A DNA stretch of 12,916 bases from Bacilli bacterium (GTDB lineage: Bacteria; Bacillota_I; Bacilli_A; RFN20; CAG-288), in contig JALFLX010000088.1 of assembly GCA_022774485.1 (NCBI GenBank), positions 1-12,916 on the forward strand, written 5' to 3'. Below the pieces are notes generated by a model, which was not told where the DNA came from, ran no database searches, and saw nothing but the letters and a program-made list of their open reading frames with translations. This document shows positions 7,259-12,916 of this stretch, piece after piece. How positions within the stretch are numbered: position 1 is the first letter of the stretch; every line of letters starts with the position of its first letter. A program made the position numbers and the translations under genes.

Positions 7259-7281
7259 GTTAACCGCTTGGAGGTAGGGAT

Positions 7282-7764
7282 ATGAAATTCGATAACATTT
7301 CTTGGGATGAATACTTTATGTCAATCGCTTTGCTCTCTTCTTTAAGAAGCAAGGATGGCAACACCAAAGTCGGTGCTTGTATTGTCTCTGATGATCATAA
7401 AGTTCTTTCCTTAGGATATAACGGAATGCCATTAGGCGTCTCTGATGAAGAGATTCCCTGGGCGGGAAGCAAAGAGAACAAACCTTATTTAGAGACAAAA
7501 TATCCCTATGTCTGCCACGCGGAGCTCAACGCGATTCTAAATTCAAATCACAACTTAAAAGGAAGCACTCTCTATGTGACTCTCTTCCCTTGCAACGAGT
7601 GCACCAAAGCTGTGATTCAAGCCGGTATCAAGAAAGTTGTCTATCTTTCTGACAAATATCACGATACCGATGCGGAAGTCGCTGCGAGAAGGATGTTAGA
7701 TATGGCAAAGATTCCTTACGTACATTACGAAGGAAGACTTCCCGACATCAAATTCCATGAATAA
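7282..7764 (+). CDS. Deoxycytidylate (dCMP) deaminase, vertebrate/T4-type
   Basis: This zinc enzyme turns dCMP into dUMP, the substrate of thymidylate synthase. The 160-residue protein has the deaminase signature: His79-Ala80-Glu81 (zinc ligand and catalytic proton shuttle) and Pro103-Cys104-x2-Cys107 (two zinc ligands). Around these sit blocks such as YNGMPLGVSD, TKYPYVCHAELNAI, LFPCNEC and YLSDKYHD, which from memory are much closer to human DCTD than to Bacillus subtilis ComEB, so the comEB symbol is withheld. In the family, activity is usually raised by dCTP and lowered by dTTP; whether that holds here is not visible. GGAGGT at 7270-7275 is six bases before the ATG. It is the first gene of its operon, and its end overlaps the next gene by eight bases. 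Confidence 0.93.
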   Translation: MKFDNISWDEYFMSIALLSSLRSKDGNTKVGACIVSDDHKVLSLGYNGMPLGVSDEEIPWAGSKENKPYLETKYPYVCHAELNAILNSNHNLKGSTLYVTLFPCNECTKAVIQAGIKKVVYLSDKYHDTDAEVAARRMLDMAKIPYVHYEGRLPDIKFHE

Positions 7765-8002
7765 CGAAGAGAAAAAAGGCTTTCCGATCAAGCGTCTCTT
7801 GATCGCAAGCCTCTCTTTTTTCCTCATCGCCTTGACACTGTTGATCTTAATTTATGCCATCTATAACAGCACAGGCCAGGAGAGAGGATGGAACATCATC
7901 ATGATCGTTTGGGGCTCACTGCTCACGTTGTCGATTGTGGTGTACTGTGTTTATCAGACAGTTAAGTATTTGATTCAAAATAGAGATGAGAAGCGAAAGT
8001 AA
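7757..8002 (+). CDS. Small two-helix membrane protein, function unknown
   Basis: I do not recognise this 81-residue protein. It has a short charged N-terminus (NNEEKKG), a first membrane helix at about 13-36, a loop with GQERG, a second helix at about 45-69, and a basic C-terminal tail (QNRDEKRK). By the positive-inside rule both ends would face the cytoplasm. Its ATG lies within the end of the dCMP deaminase gene and its end overlaps ecfA1 by 17 bases, so it is embedded in the operon and probably made by coupled translation. The overlaps on both sides and the coherent two-helix profile argue that it is real. It is too small and lacks the usual helix count for an ECF substrate-binding S component. 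Confidence 0.7.
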   Translation: MNNEEKKGFPIKRLLIASLSFFLIALTLLILIYAIYNSTGQERGWNIIMIVWGSLLTLSIVVYCVYQTVKYLIQNRDEKRK

Positions 8003-8861
8003 ACGACAAGAGCTTTTAAAACGAGATGAGAATATCGCGGAAGATTCTGCAATTTTCTTAAAAGACCTCTCTTTCTCTTATATTGAGAATGGACCTCTTA
8101 ACATCAAGGAGATCACGCTCGATATCAAGAGGGGACAGAGTGTCGCAATCATCGGGCATAACGGCTCTGGAAAAAGCACATTAGCGAAATTGATCGATGG
8201 TATCTTAGTTCAAAAGAGCGGAGATATCTTCATTTTTGGTGTCAAAATGACAGATGATAATGTCTTGCTTTTACGAAGAGACATCGCCCTTGTCTTCCAA
8301 AATCCAGATTCTCAGTTCATCGGTGCGACTGTGAGAGATGATATCGCCTTCGGATTAGAGAACGAATGCGTCGATCCGAAAGCCATGCCTCAGATGATTG
8401 AAGAGTGTGCAAAAAAGGTCGGGATGGAAGAGTATCTTGATAGAGAACCTTGCAACTTGTCTGGCGGTCAAAAGCAGAGAGTTGCAATCGCAGGTGCAAT
8501 CGCTCGAAAGTCTAGCATATTAATTTTAGATGAAGCATCTGCGATGCTTGATCCGAAAGGAAAAAGTGAGCTAAGAGCGCTCATCAAAAAGACAAGAGAA
8601 GAGAATCCGGATTTGACGGTCTTGAATATCACCCATGAATTAGAGGATGCATCCGTTGCTGATCGTGTCGTTGTCTTGAATGCGGGTAAGGTTGTCTTAG
8701 ATGGTACGCCTTTTGAAGTGTTCTCTCATGTGGAGGAGCTGAAGGGGATGAGATTAGATATCCCCTTTGTCCAAAAACTGAAACAATCGTTGTCGGTAAG
8801 AGGAATTTCTCTTTCTGAAATCAATTCTGATGAGGATTTATTAAACGCCTTATGCCAGTGA
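7986..8861 (+). CDS. ecfA1: ECF transporter ATPase EcfA1
   Basis: This is one of two ATPases that, with EcfT, power energy-coupling-factor vitamin importers. The 291-residue ABC protein has Walker A GHNGSGKST at 57-65, the Q-loop FQNPDSQ (Gln105), signature LSGGQ at 158-162, Walker B ILILDE at 178-183 followed by the EcfA1-like ASAMLDP, and the H-loop His217. All are intact. The N-terminus carries about 15 residues more than B. subtilis EcfA1. There is no later in-frame ATG, GTG or TTG start before the ATPase fold, so ATG 7986 is kept, although its ribosome site is weak. It overlaps ecfA2 by ten bases. ATP sites form at the EcfA1-EcfA2 interface. No S component is nearby, as in group II ECF systems with a shared module. 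Confidence 0.95.
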   Translation: MRSESKRQELLKRDENIAEDSAIFLKDLSFSYIENGPLNIKEITLDIKRGQSVAIIGHNGSGKSTLAKLIDGILVQKSGDIFIFGVKMTDDNVLLLRRDIALVFQNPDSQFIGATVRDDIAFGLENECVDPKAMPQMIEECAKKVGMEEYLDREPCNLSGGQKQRVAIAGAIARKSSILILDEASAMLDPKGKSELRALIKKTREENPDLTVLNITHELEDASVADRVVVLNAGKVVLDGTPFEVFSHVEELKGMRLDIPFVQKLKQSLSVRGISLSEINSDEDLLNALCQ

Positions 8862-9769
8862 GATTAGAACATGTGAACTTCATCTATTCCCCTGGCTCTC
8901 CGAGTCAGAAGAAAGCGTTGAATGATATCAACCTTCTTTTTGAGGATGGCTGTTTTACCGCGTTGATTGGAAAGACAGGTTCTGGAAAGAGCACTTTGAT
9001 TCAGCATCTCAACGGTCTTTTGTTACCGACTTCTGGTGTAGTCGAGGTGGGTTCCTATCTCATCGATATGACACTTGAATATAAGAAGAACGGAAAAGTG
9101 AACACTTCTCTGATGAAGAAGAAGCACAAGAAAAAACTCAAGGATGTCAAAGGCTTACGAAAAAAAGTCGGCCTTGTTTTCCAATTTCCTGAATATCAGC
9201 TCTTTGAAGAAACTGTCTTAAAAGATGTCTCTTACGGCCCGAAGAATTTCGGAGCGAGTGAAGAAGAAGCGCTCAACATGAGCAAAGAAGCGCTGAAGAA
9301 AGTCGGGTTGGGCGAAGATTTTTACAACCGTTCTCCTTTTGAACTTTCTGGCGGTGAGAAGCGAAGAGTAGCAATCGCTGGTATCTTAGCTTTGAATCCG
9401 GAGGTTCTTGTCCTTGATGAACCAACGGTCGGTCTTGACGCTGAGAGTGAACAGAACCTCATGGATCTTCTCTCCGGTTTGAACAATAACGGAACAAGCA
9501 TTATTTTAGCGACTCACGATATGGACGTTGTCCTCCGTTACGCGACTCGCGCGCTGGTGTTAGAAAACGGATCTATCCTGAGAGATGAAACACCTATCTC
9601 TTTGTTCCAAGATCGTGAATTCCTTAAGACATCCTCATTAGAACCACCTAAAGTGTTTTCTTTTGCTCTACAGTTAAAAGAAAGAGGATTACCGATTGAT
9701 TTATCAAGAATCAAAGATTGTGATAGCCTTGCAGATGAAATCGTGAGAGCGAGGAGGGAACATGACTAG
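8852..9769 (+). CDS. ecfA2: ECF transporter ATPase EcfA2
   Basis: This is the partner ATPase of EcfA1. The 305-residue protein has Walker A GKTGSGKST at 40-48 followed by LIQHLNGLL, the Q-loop FQFPEYQLFEE (Gln111) typical of EcfA2, signature LSGGE at 165-169, Walker B VLVLDEP at 185-191 and H-loop His222. Between the first beta sheet and the Q-loop, at about residues 74-100, there is a lysine-rich insertion of roughly 19 residues compared with B. subtilis EcfA2. The signature uses Glu where many members have Gln, which is tolerated in ABC proteins. The start overlaps ecfA1 by ten bases and the end overlaps ecfT by eight, indicating tightly coupled production of the module. Confidence 0.95.
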   Translation: MPVRLEHVNFIYSPGSPSQKKALNDINLLFEDGCFTALIGKTGSGKSTLIQHLNGLLLPTSGVVEVGSYLIDMTLEYKKNGKVNTSLMKKKHKKKLKDVKGLRKKVGLVFQFPEYQLFEETVLKDVSYGPKNFGASEEEALNMSKEALKKVGLGEDFYNRSPFELSGGEKRRVAIAGILALNPEVLVLDEPTVGLDAESEQNLMDLLSGLNNNGTSIILATHDMDVVLRYATRALVLENGSILRDETPISLFQDREFLKTSSLEPPKVFSFALQLKERGLPIDLSRIKDCDSLADEIVRARREHD

Positions 9770-10640
9770 CTTCGGCCGTTATTCTTCTTATCACACCGTG
9801 ATTCATCGCATTGATTGCAGAGTGAAGCTTATGGCGATGATTCTCTTCCTCGTCTCTGTCTTCCTCAATTACGGAACTCCGTGGATGAACCTTGTCATCT
9901 ATGGTGGAATTTTCATTGTTCTTCTTTCTATCTCTCTTGTTGCTAAAGCTTCTTTCTTGTCTCTCTTCCGCTCTCTTAAAGCGCTGTGGTTTATGATTTT
10001 CCTCTTGCTTCTCATCAATGTTCTTTTCAACGGGAATGATAATTCGATGATTCTTTTCACGATTCCGTTTAACGCGGAAGAGGGGACAGGGGTCGCAATT
10101 CGTTTAGGCGCCATCATCAATGTCGTCTACATCTTTGTCCGTCTTGTTTTAGTCCTTATGGTGACCAATATTCTTACCCAGACGACCAAACCGATGGAAC
10201 TCACCGCTTCATTGGAATGGTTGTTCTATCCTTTGAAACTGATTCATATCCCGGTTCACAAATTCGCGATGGCTCTCTCTTTAGCGCTTCGCTTTGTTCC
10301 GACTCTTCAGGAGCAGACAAGCAGAATCATGAAAGCGCAGGCGAGCCGCGGTGTCGACTATAAACAGGGAAAATTCAAAGAGAAGATCAAAGCGCTTGTC
10401 TCTTTGATCATTCCTCTCTTTATGTCCGCATTCTTAACCAGTGGGGAACTCGCTGATGCTATGGAAGCAAGAGGTTATGACCCTGATGGAAAGAGAACAA
10501 AATTCAAGACCGATACCTGGGGAATGAGAGACACAATCTCCGTGATATTCTTATGCCTTTTCACTGCCGGATTTATCACCTTAGCAGTGTTAAAACCTGA
10601 TCTTTTTGCTGCGCTGAACATCAGCGTTCCTGCCTTATGA
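9762..10640 (+). CDS. ecfT: ECF transporter membrane coupling protein EcfT
   Basis: EcfT is the membrane scaffold that joins the ATPase pair to interchangeable S components. The 292-residue protein opens with the family-typical VIHRIDCRVKL (13-23) and has about five membrane segments, near 24-36, 45-62, 74-90, 115-138 and 257-278. Its cytoplasmic coupling helices carry the two signature motifs: ASRG at 194-197 and EARG at 235-238, whose arginines contact the ATPases. GAGGAGG at 9751-9757 lies just before the ATG, inside the end of ecfA2. The stop overlaps truA by four bases, the usual order in Firmicutes. Confidence 0.95.
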   Translation: MTSFGRYSSYHTVIHRIDCRVKLMAMILFLVSVFLNYGTPWMNLVIYGGIFIVLLSISLVAKASFLSLFRSLKALWFMIFLLLLINVLFNGNDNSMILFTIPFNAEEGTGVAIRLGAIINVVYIFVRLVLVLMVTNILTQTTKPMELTASLEWLFYPLKLIHIPVHKFAMALSLALRFVPTLQEQTSRIMKAQASRGVDYKQGKFKEKIKALVSLIIPLFMSAFLTSGELADAMEARGYDPDGKRTKFKTDTWGMRDTISVIFLCLFTAGFITLAVLKPDLFAALNISVPAL

Positions 10641-11431
10641 GATATCTGGTATTTCTTGCGTTCAACGGTCAAAACTTCTACGGGACTCAACGCCAAAAAG
10701 AAAATCGGACCATCCAAGGTTTGTTTGAGGATTTCTTATCTCAATATTATCAAGAAGATATCAAAGTCACAATCGCTTCAAGACTTGACCGCTATGTCAA
10801 TGCGCTCTCTTTTGCTCTCGCGTTCTCTTTTAAAAAAGAACGCAAGACCAAAGAAGATTTACAATATGTCCTCAACCGGATGTTTGCACCGGAGGTTTAT
10901 GTTACAGAGATTGTCGAGGTAGCTGAGGATTTTTCCCCTCGCTATGACTGCACATCAAAAACATATTGTTATCTGATTCAAAAACCAGGATATGTCAATC
11001 CGCTTCTCTCCTCTCTCTCTTATATCCCTGATTGTCATCTTGATATCGAAAGAATCAAAGAGGCGCTTCCTCTGTTTCAAGGGACCCATGAATTTTCCTC
11101 TTTTGCAACCTTAGAAGGAGAAGAAAATACCCTATTGACGATTAACTCAACTTCGTATTCTGAAGAAGAAGGGATGATTTATCTCCGCTTCAAAGGAAAA
11201 GCTTTCTTACGCTATCAGGTGAGATTCATGGTAGGAGCTTTGTTAAGCTATGGAAATCACCGGATTGAGAAAGGCGATATCATCGATGCCTTAGCTGGCA
11301 AAAGAGAGCTCATCAAAGTGAAAGCAGAACCTCAAGGATTGTTCTTAGAAGAGATTGAATATCCCTCCGTTATGAAAAAAACTGACCGGTTTTGTTCTAT
11401 TCATTTTTATTCCGAAAAAAAGAAGGTATAA
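10637..11431 (+). CDS. truA: tRNA pseudouridine synthase TruA, with altered catalytic motif
   Basis: TruA converts uridines at positions 38-40 of tRNA anticodon arms to pseudouridine. The 264-residue protein keeps the family frame: an N-terminal strand and FYGTQRQ (usually YGWQ), the catalytic region, FSPRYDCTSKTYCYLI with the conserved tyrosine, GTHEFSSFA, and FLRYQVRFMVGALL near the C-terminus. The catalytic block usually reads GRTDAGVHA; here it is SRLDRYVNA at 48-56. The catalytic aspartate (Asp51) and the preceding arginine (Arg49) are kept, but most neighbours differ. The usual ecfT-truA synteny supports orthology. The start overlaps ecfT, with no clear ribosome site, so coupling is likely. 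A TATAAT box at its 3' end may start transcription of the next gene. Confidence 0.88.
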   Translation: MRYLVFLAFNGQNFYGTQRQKENRTIQGLFEDFLSQYYQEDIKVTIASRLDRYVNALSFALAFSFKKERKTKEDLQYVLNRMFAPEVYVTEIVEVAEDFSPRYDCTSKTYCYLIQKPGYVNPLLSSLSYIPDCHLDIERIKEALPLFQGTHEFSSFATLEGEENTLLTINSTSYSEEEGMIYLRFKGKAFLRYQVRFMVGALLSYGNHRIEKGDIIDALAGKRELIKVKAEPQGLFLEEIEYPSVMKKTDRFCSIHFYSEKKKV

Positions 11432-11432
11432 T
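11427..11432 (+). promoter_or_regulatory. Possible -10 box directly before pgsA
   Basis: A perfect TATAAT overlaps the truA stop codon and ends six bases before the GTG start of pgsA. Normal -10 spacing would place the transcription start on or next to that GTG. The -35 region (TTTTTA at 11404-11409, 17-base spacer) is poor, so this may be chance in A/T-rich sequence. Confidence 0.35.
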
Positions 11433-11438
11433 TTTATT

Positions 11439-12134
11439 GTGAAAGATCAACAGAAGAAATCATTCTTCATCGGCGTGTTCAAGCAATACTTCCGCAAGGA
11501 AGAAGCGCTTTTGATACCGAATATTCTCTGTTATTTCCGCCTCCTTTTGGTCTTTGTTTTCATCATTTTATATCTCACAGATTTCACCTGTTGTGGCAAT
11601 GAATACGCGAATGTTTACTTCGCTGCTGCGGTGATGATGGTTGCCGCTTACACCGATTTTATCGATGGCTTCATCGCTCGTACTTTCAATATGAAATCAA
11701 ACCTCGGAAAAGCACTTGATCCGATTGCAGATAAACTCTTGCAGGCTGCGATCGCCTTTTCTCTCTGCTTCCGCATGAAAGACTTGCCTAGTGTCATCCT
11801 GATGTTTGTTGTCTTTGCGCTAAAAGAGATTACCTTGATCTTCCAAGATGTCTATCTCGCTAGGCGCAACAAATCGATCGGCGGTGCGAAATGGTACGGA
11901 AAGGTCTCAACGTTCCTCTTCTATCTGATCTTGGCTACCTTGCTTCTATTAGGTCCATCGATTGAAGGAGAAGCCAGTTTGTTCCATCGGCATGCGATTG
12001 TCGACTCGTTATGCACGATTGCTATCTTCTTCTTATCCTTAGCGTGGCTCTTATACAGTGTTGATGTTCACCGCATCGTGAAGAACGGAAAAGAAGTTGT
12101 CCCTGTTGAAAATGAGGTAGAGAAACATGATTAA
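11439..12134 (+). CDS. pgsA: CDP-diacylglycerol-glycerol-3-phosphate 3-phosphatidyltransferase
   Basis: This membrane enzyme joins CDP-diacylglycerol and glycerol-3-phosphate to make phosphatidylglycerol phosphate. The CDP-alcohol phosphotransferase signature D-G-x2-A-R-x8-G-x3-D-x3-D is complete: Asp76, Gly77, Ala80, Arg81, Gly90, Asp94 and Asp98. An earlier Asp73 lies three residues before it. Several hydrophobic helices surround it. IPNILCYFRLLL at about 26-37 is the usual N-terminal helix. The 231 residues are somewhat more than the common 180-200, through a longer N-terminus, loops and a charged tail. PgsA is the most likely member, though the signature does not separate it from cardiolipin- or inositol-type relatives. 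The GTG at 11439 has no clear ribosome site; GTG at 11475 is an alternative, also without one. The end overlaps spx by eight bases. Confidence 0.85.
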   Translation: MKDQQKKSFFIGVFKQYFRKEEALLIPNILCYFRLLLVFVFIILYLTDFTCCGNEYANVYFAAAVMMVAAYTDFIDGFIARTFNMKSNLGKALDPIADKLLQAAIAFSLCFRMKDLPSVILMFVVFALKEITLIFQDVYLARRNKSIGGAKWYGKVSTFLFYLILATLLLLGPSIEGEASLFHRHAIVDSLCTIAIFFLSLAWLLYSVDVHRIVKNGKEVVPVENEVEKHD

Positions 12135-12588
12135 AATATATATGTCTCCTAGCTGCACCAGCTGCAGAAAAGTGAAGGCCTGGTTCGATGAGCAGAACAT
12201 CCCCTATGAAGAAATCAACATTTTGAAGCATGAAATCACTTTAGAAGAGCTCAAGGAGATGCTCAATAAATCTCTCGATGGAACAGATGAGATCATCTCC
12301 ACTAGAAGCAAAGTGTTCAAAGAGAGAAACATTGATGTCGACAGCATGTCCGTGAAAGAACTGCTCGACTTTATCCGTGAAAATCCGACCATCTTAAAGC
12401 GTCCAATCATTGTCGATGATGATCGAATTCAAGTCGGATATAACGCAGATGAACTGGAGATTTTTCAACGCAACTGCCGCGCAATCGCTACTGCAAAGGA
12501 TATCGCAAGCAGAATTTGCACCGAGAAAAACTGCCCTCAGTATCCTAATTGTGAGCATCGTTTCTCTGATCGTATCCACCAGAAATAA
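12127..12588 (+). CDS. spx: Spx-family redox regulator with cysteine-rich C-terminal tail
   Basis: Spx binds the RNA polymerase alpha subunit C-terminal domain and redirects transcription under thiol stress. The first 115 or so residues follow B. subtilis Spx closely. The CxxC redox switch is Cys10-Cys13 (SPSCTSC). DGTDEIISTRSKVF contains Gly52 and Arg60 at the same numbers as in B. subtilis, where Gly52 contacts alpha. RPIIVDDDRIQVGYNADE follows from Arg92. The protein has 153 residues against 131 in B. subtilis. The extra tail has Cys131-x4-Cys136-x5-Cys142-x-His144, with Cys117 before it, and lacks the LAN end of the B. subtilis protein. GAGGT at 12114-12118 lies eight bases before the ATG, within pgsA. 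A terminator follows directly. The related ArsC fold is less likely because of the Spx-specific block. Confidence 0.9.
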   Translation: MIKIYMSPSCTSCRKVKAWFDEQNIPYEEINILKHEITLEELKEMLNKSLDGTDEIISTRSKVFKERNIDVDSMSVKELLDFIRENPTILKRPIIVDDDRIQVGYNADELEIFQRNCRAIATAKDIASRICTEKNCPQYPNCEHRFSDRIHQK

Positions 12589-12603
12589 ACCTTTAAAAAT
12601 CTG

Positions 12604-12634
12604 AGCGCCTCATTTCAGCTTGAGACGCTTTTTT
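12604..12634 (+). terminator. Rho-independent terminator after spx
   Basis: AGCGCCTCA at 12604-12612 faces TGAGACGCT at 12621-12629 across an eight-base loop, with one C-A mismatch in the transcript, and is followed by a run of six T at 12629-12634. It closes the dCMP deaminase-to-spx operon. On the minus strand the mismatch becomes a G-U pair, and TTTTT occurs a few bases after the stem, so it may also act as a weaker backup terminator for the convergent gene. Confidence 0.75.
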
Positions 12635-12686
12635 CTTGAAAGAGATAATTTCTTTGTTGCTCTTAGTTAGAAATCAGGAAGTAAAA

Positions 12687-12728
12687 AAAGCTAGACAACT
12701 TCAGGTTTTCCTGACTGTGTCTAGCTTT
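12687..12728 (-). terminator. Hairpin terminator of the convergent minus-strand gene
   Basis: AAAGCTAGACA at 12687-12697 and TGTCTAGCTTT at 12718-12728 form an 11-base-pair perfect stem. A three-by-three internal loop separates it from an inner TCAGG/CCTGA stem capped by TTTT. Read on the minus strand, it begins five bases after the stop codon of the partial gene and runs into seven T (12689 down to 12683). On the plus strand the following sequence is T-rich but interrupted, so bidirectional action is possible. Confidence 0.8.
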
Positions 12729-12733
12729 CTTTG

Positions 12734-12916
12734 TTATTTTTGTTTTGCTTTTTGAGCTGCGTTGATCGCTCTTGTCTCTTTGGAGAGAACGTTCGGTTCA
12801 TATTTGATATCGAAGTGATCGCAGAGACTTCTCAAGGTGTTTTGAGAGTTGAACGCGGAGTCAGAATCACACTCCAATTCATAGTCGACTGTTCCGGAAT
12901 AGATGTTTTTGGAGAT
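12734..12916 (-). CDS. Partial CDS entering from the right, product not recognised
   Basis: On the minus strand a frame is open from the window edge to a TAA at 12736-12734, giving the last 60 residues of a protein whose start lies outside. The fragment begins ISKNIYSGTVDYELECDSDS, continues through a mixed region with LRSLCDHFDIKYEPNVLSKE, and ends in a basic tail with AAQKAKQK. There is no membrane segment. A strong hairpin terminator follows the stop directly, and base use looks like the neighbouring genes, which supports a real gene end. I cannot name a family from this fragment. Confidence 0.75.
   Translation of the reverse strand: MSKNIYSGTVDYELECDSDSAFNSQNTLRSLCDHFDIKYEPNVLSKETRAINAAQKAKQK

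Noticed and set aside
7757..10640. A vitamin-specific S component within the ECF operon
   Set aside because: No protein with the usual five to six helices of an S component is present. The 81-residue protein has only two, so the substrate cannot be inferred.
206..12588. Possible Mycoplasma-type genetic code (TGA as Trp)
   Set aside because: Many genes end in TGA at the expected family length (atpH, ecfA1, ecfT among others), and Trp is encoded by TGG, so the code is standard.
12674..12714. TCAGGAA (12674-12680) pairing with TTCCTGA (12708-12714) as an alternative, attenuator-like fold
   Set aside because: Read on the plus strand it lies beyond the spx terminator, and on the minus strand the left arm lies past the T tract, so neither transcript would normally contain both arms. 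There is no gene for it to control.
1..12916. Mobile elements, CRISPR repeats, tRNA or rRNA genes, riboswitches
   Set aside because: No transposase, integrase, direct repeat array, cloverleaf or conserved leader motif was seen on either strand.

Overview
The window is a stretch of bacterial chromosome that looks ordinary. It comes from the Bacilli side of the Firmicutes, near the Mollicutes/Erysipelotrichia-like lineages. Four things suggest this: the EcfA1-EcfA2-EcfT-TruA gene order, an Spx regulator, a complete F-type ATP synthase operon whose b subunit carries a lipoprotein signal (as in mycoplasmas), and strong AGGAGG-type ribosome binding sites. TGA is used repeatedly as a stop and Trp is TGG, so the code is standard and the organism is not a true Mycoplasma. 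The exact lineage cannot be fixed from the sequence alone.

Layout. Positions 1-205 are an intergenic region between divergent genes. Its left edge carries a full-consensus promoter firing leftward out of the window. Positions 206-7208 hold the ATP synthase operon in the order atpI-like, B, E, F, H, A, G, D, C, tightly packed and often overlapping, closed by a terminator at 7218-7242. A second + strand operon starts from a TATAAT box at 7253-7258. It holds a dCMP deaminase, an unrecognised 81-residue two-helix membrane protein, ecfA1, ecfA2, ecfT and truA, then pgsA and spx. It ends at a terminator at 12604-12634. A gene entering from the right on the minus strand is cut by the window edge; it converges on spx and has its own hairpin terminator at 12687-12728.

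How the genes work together. F1 (alpha, beta, gamma, delta, epsilon) and Fo (a, b, c) make one rotary ATP synthase/ATPase. The c subunit has glutamates in both helices plus a Thr and a Tyr at the positions that bind Na+ in known sodium rotors, so the enzyme may be Na+-coupled. The second operon is a housekeeping set: dUMP supply for thymidylate, the shared energising module for vitamin uptake by ECF transporters (no substrate-binding S component is encoded here), tRNA pseudouridylation, phosphatidylglycerol-phosphate synthesis, and an RNA-polymerase-binding redox regulator.

No new defence, mobile or RNA system was seen. The points most worth a second look are the two-carboxylate c ring, the cysteine-rich tail of Spx, the altered catalytic motif of TruA, the dCMP deaminase of the vertebrate/T4 type, a possible leaderless start for pgsA, and the strong divergent promoter at the left edge.
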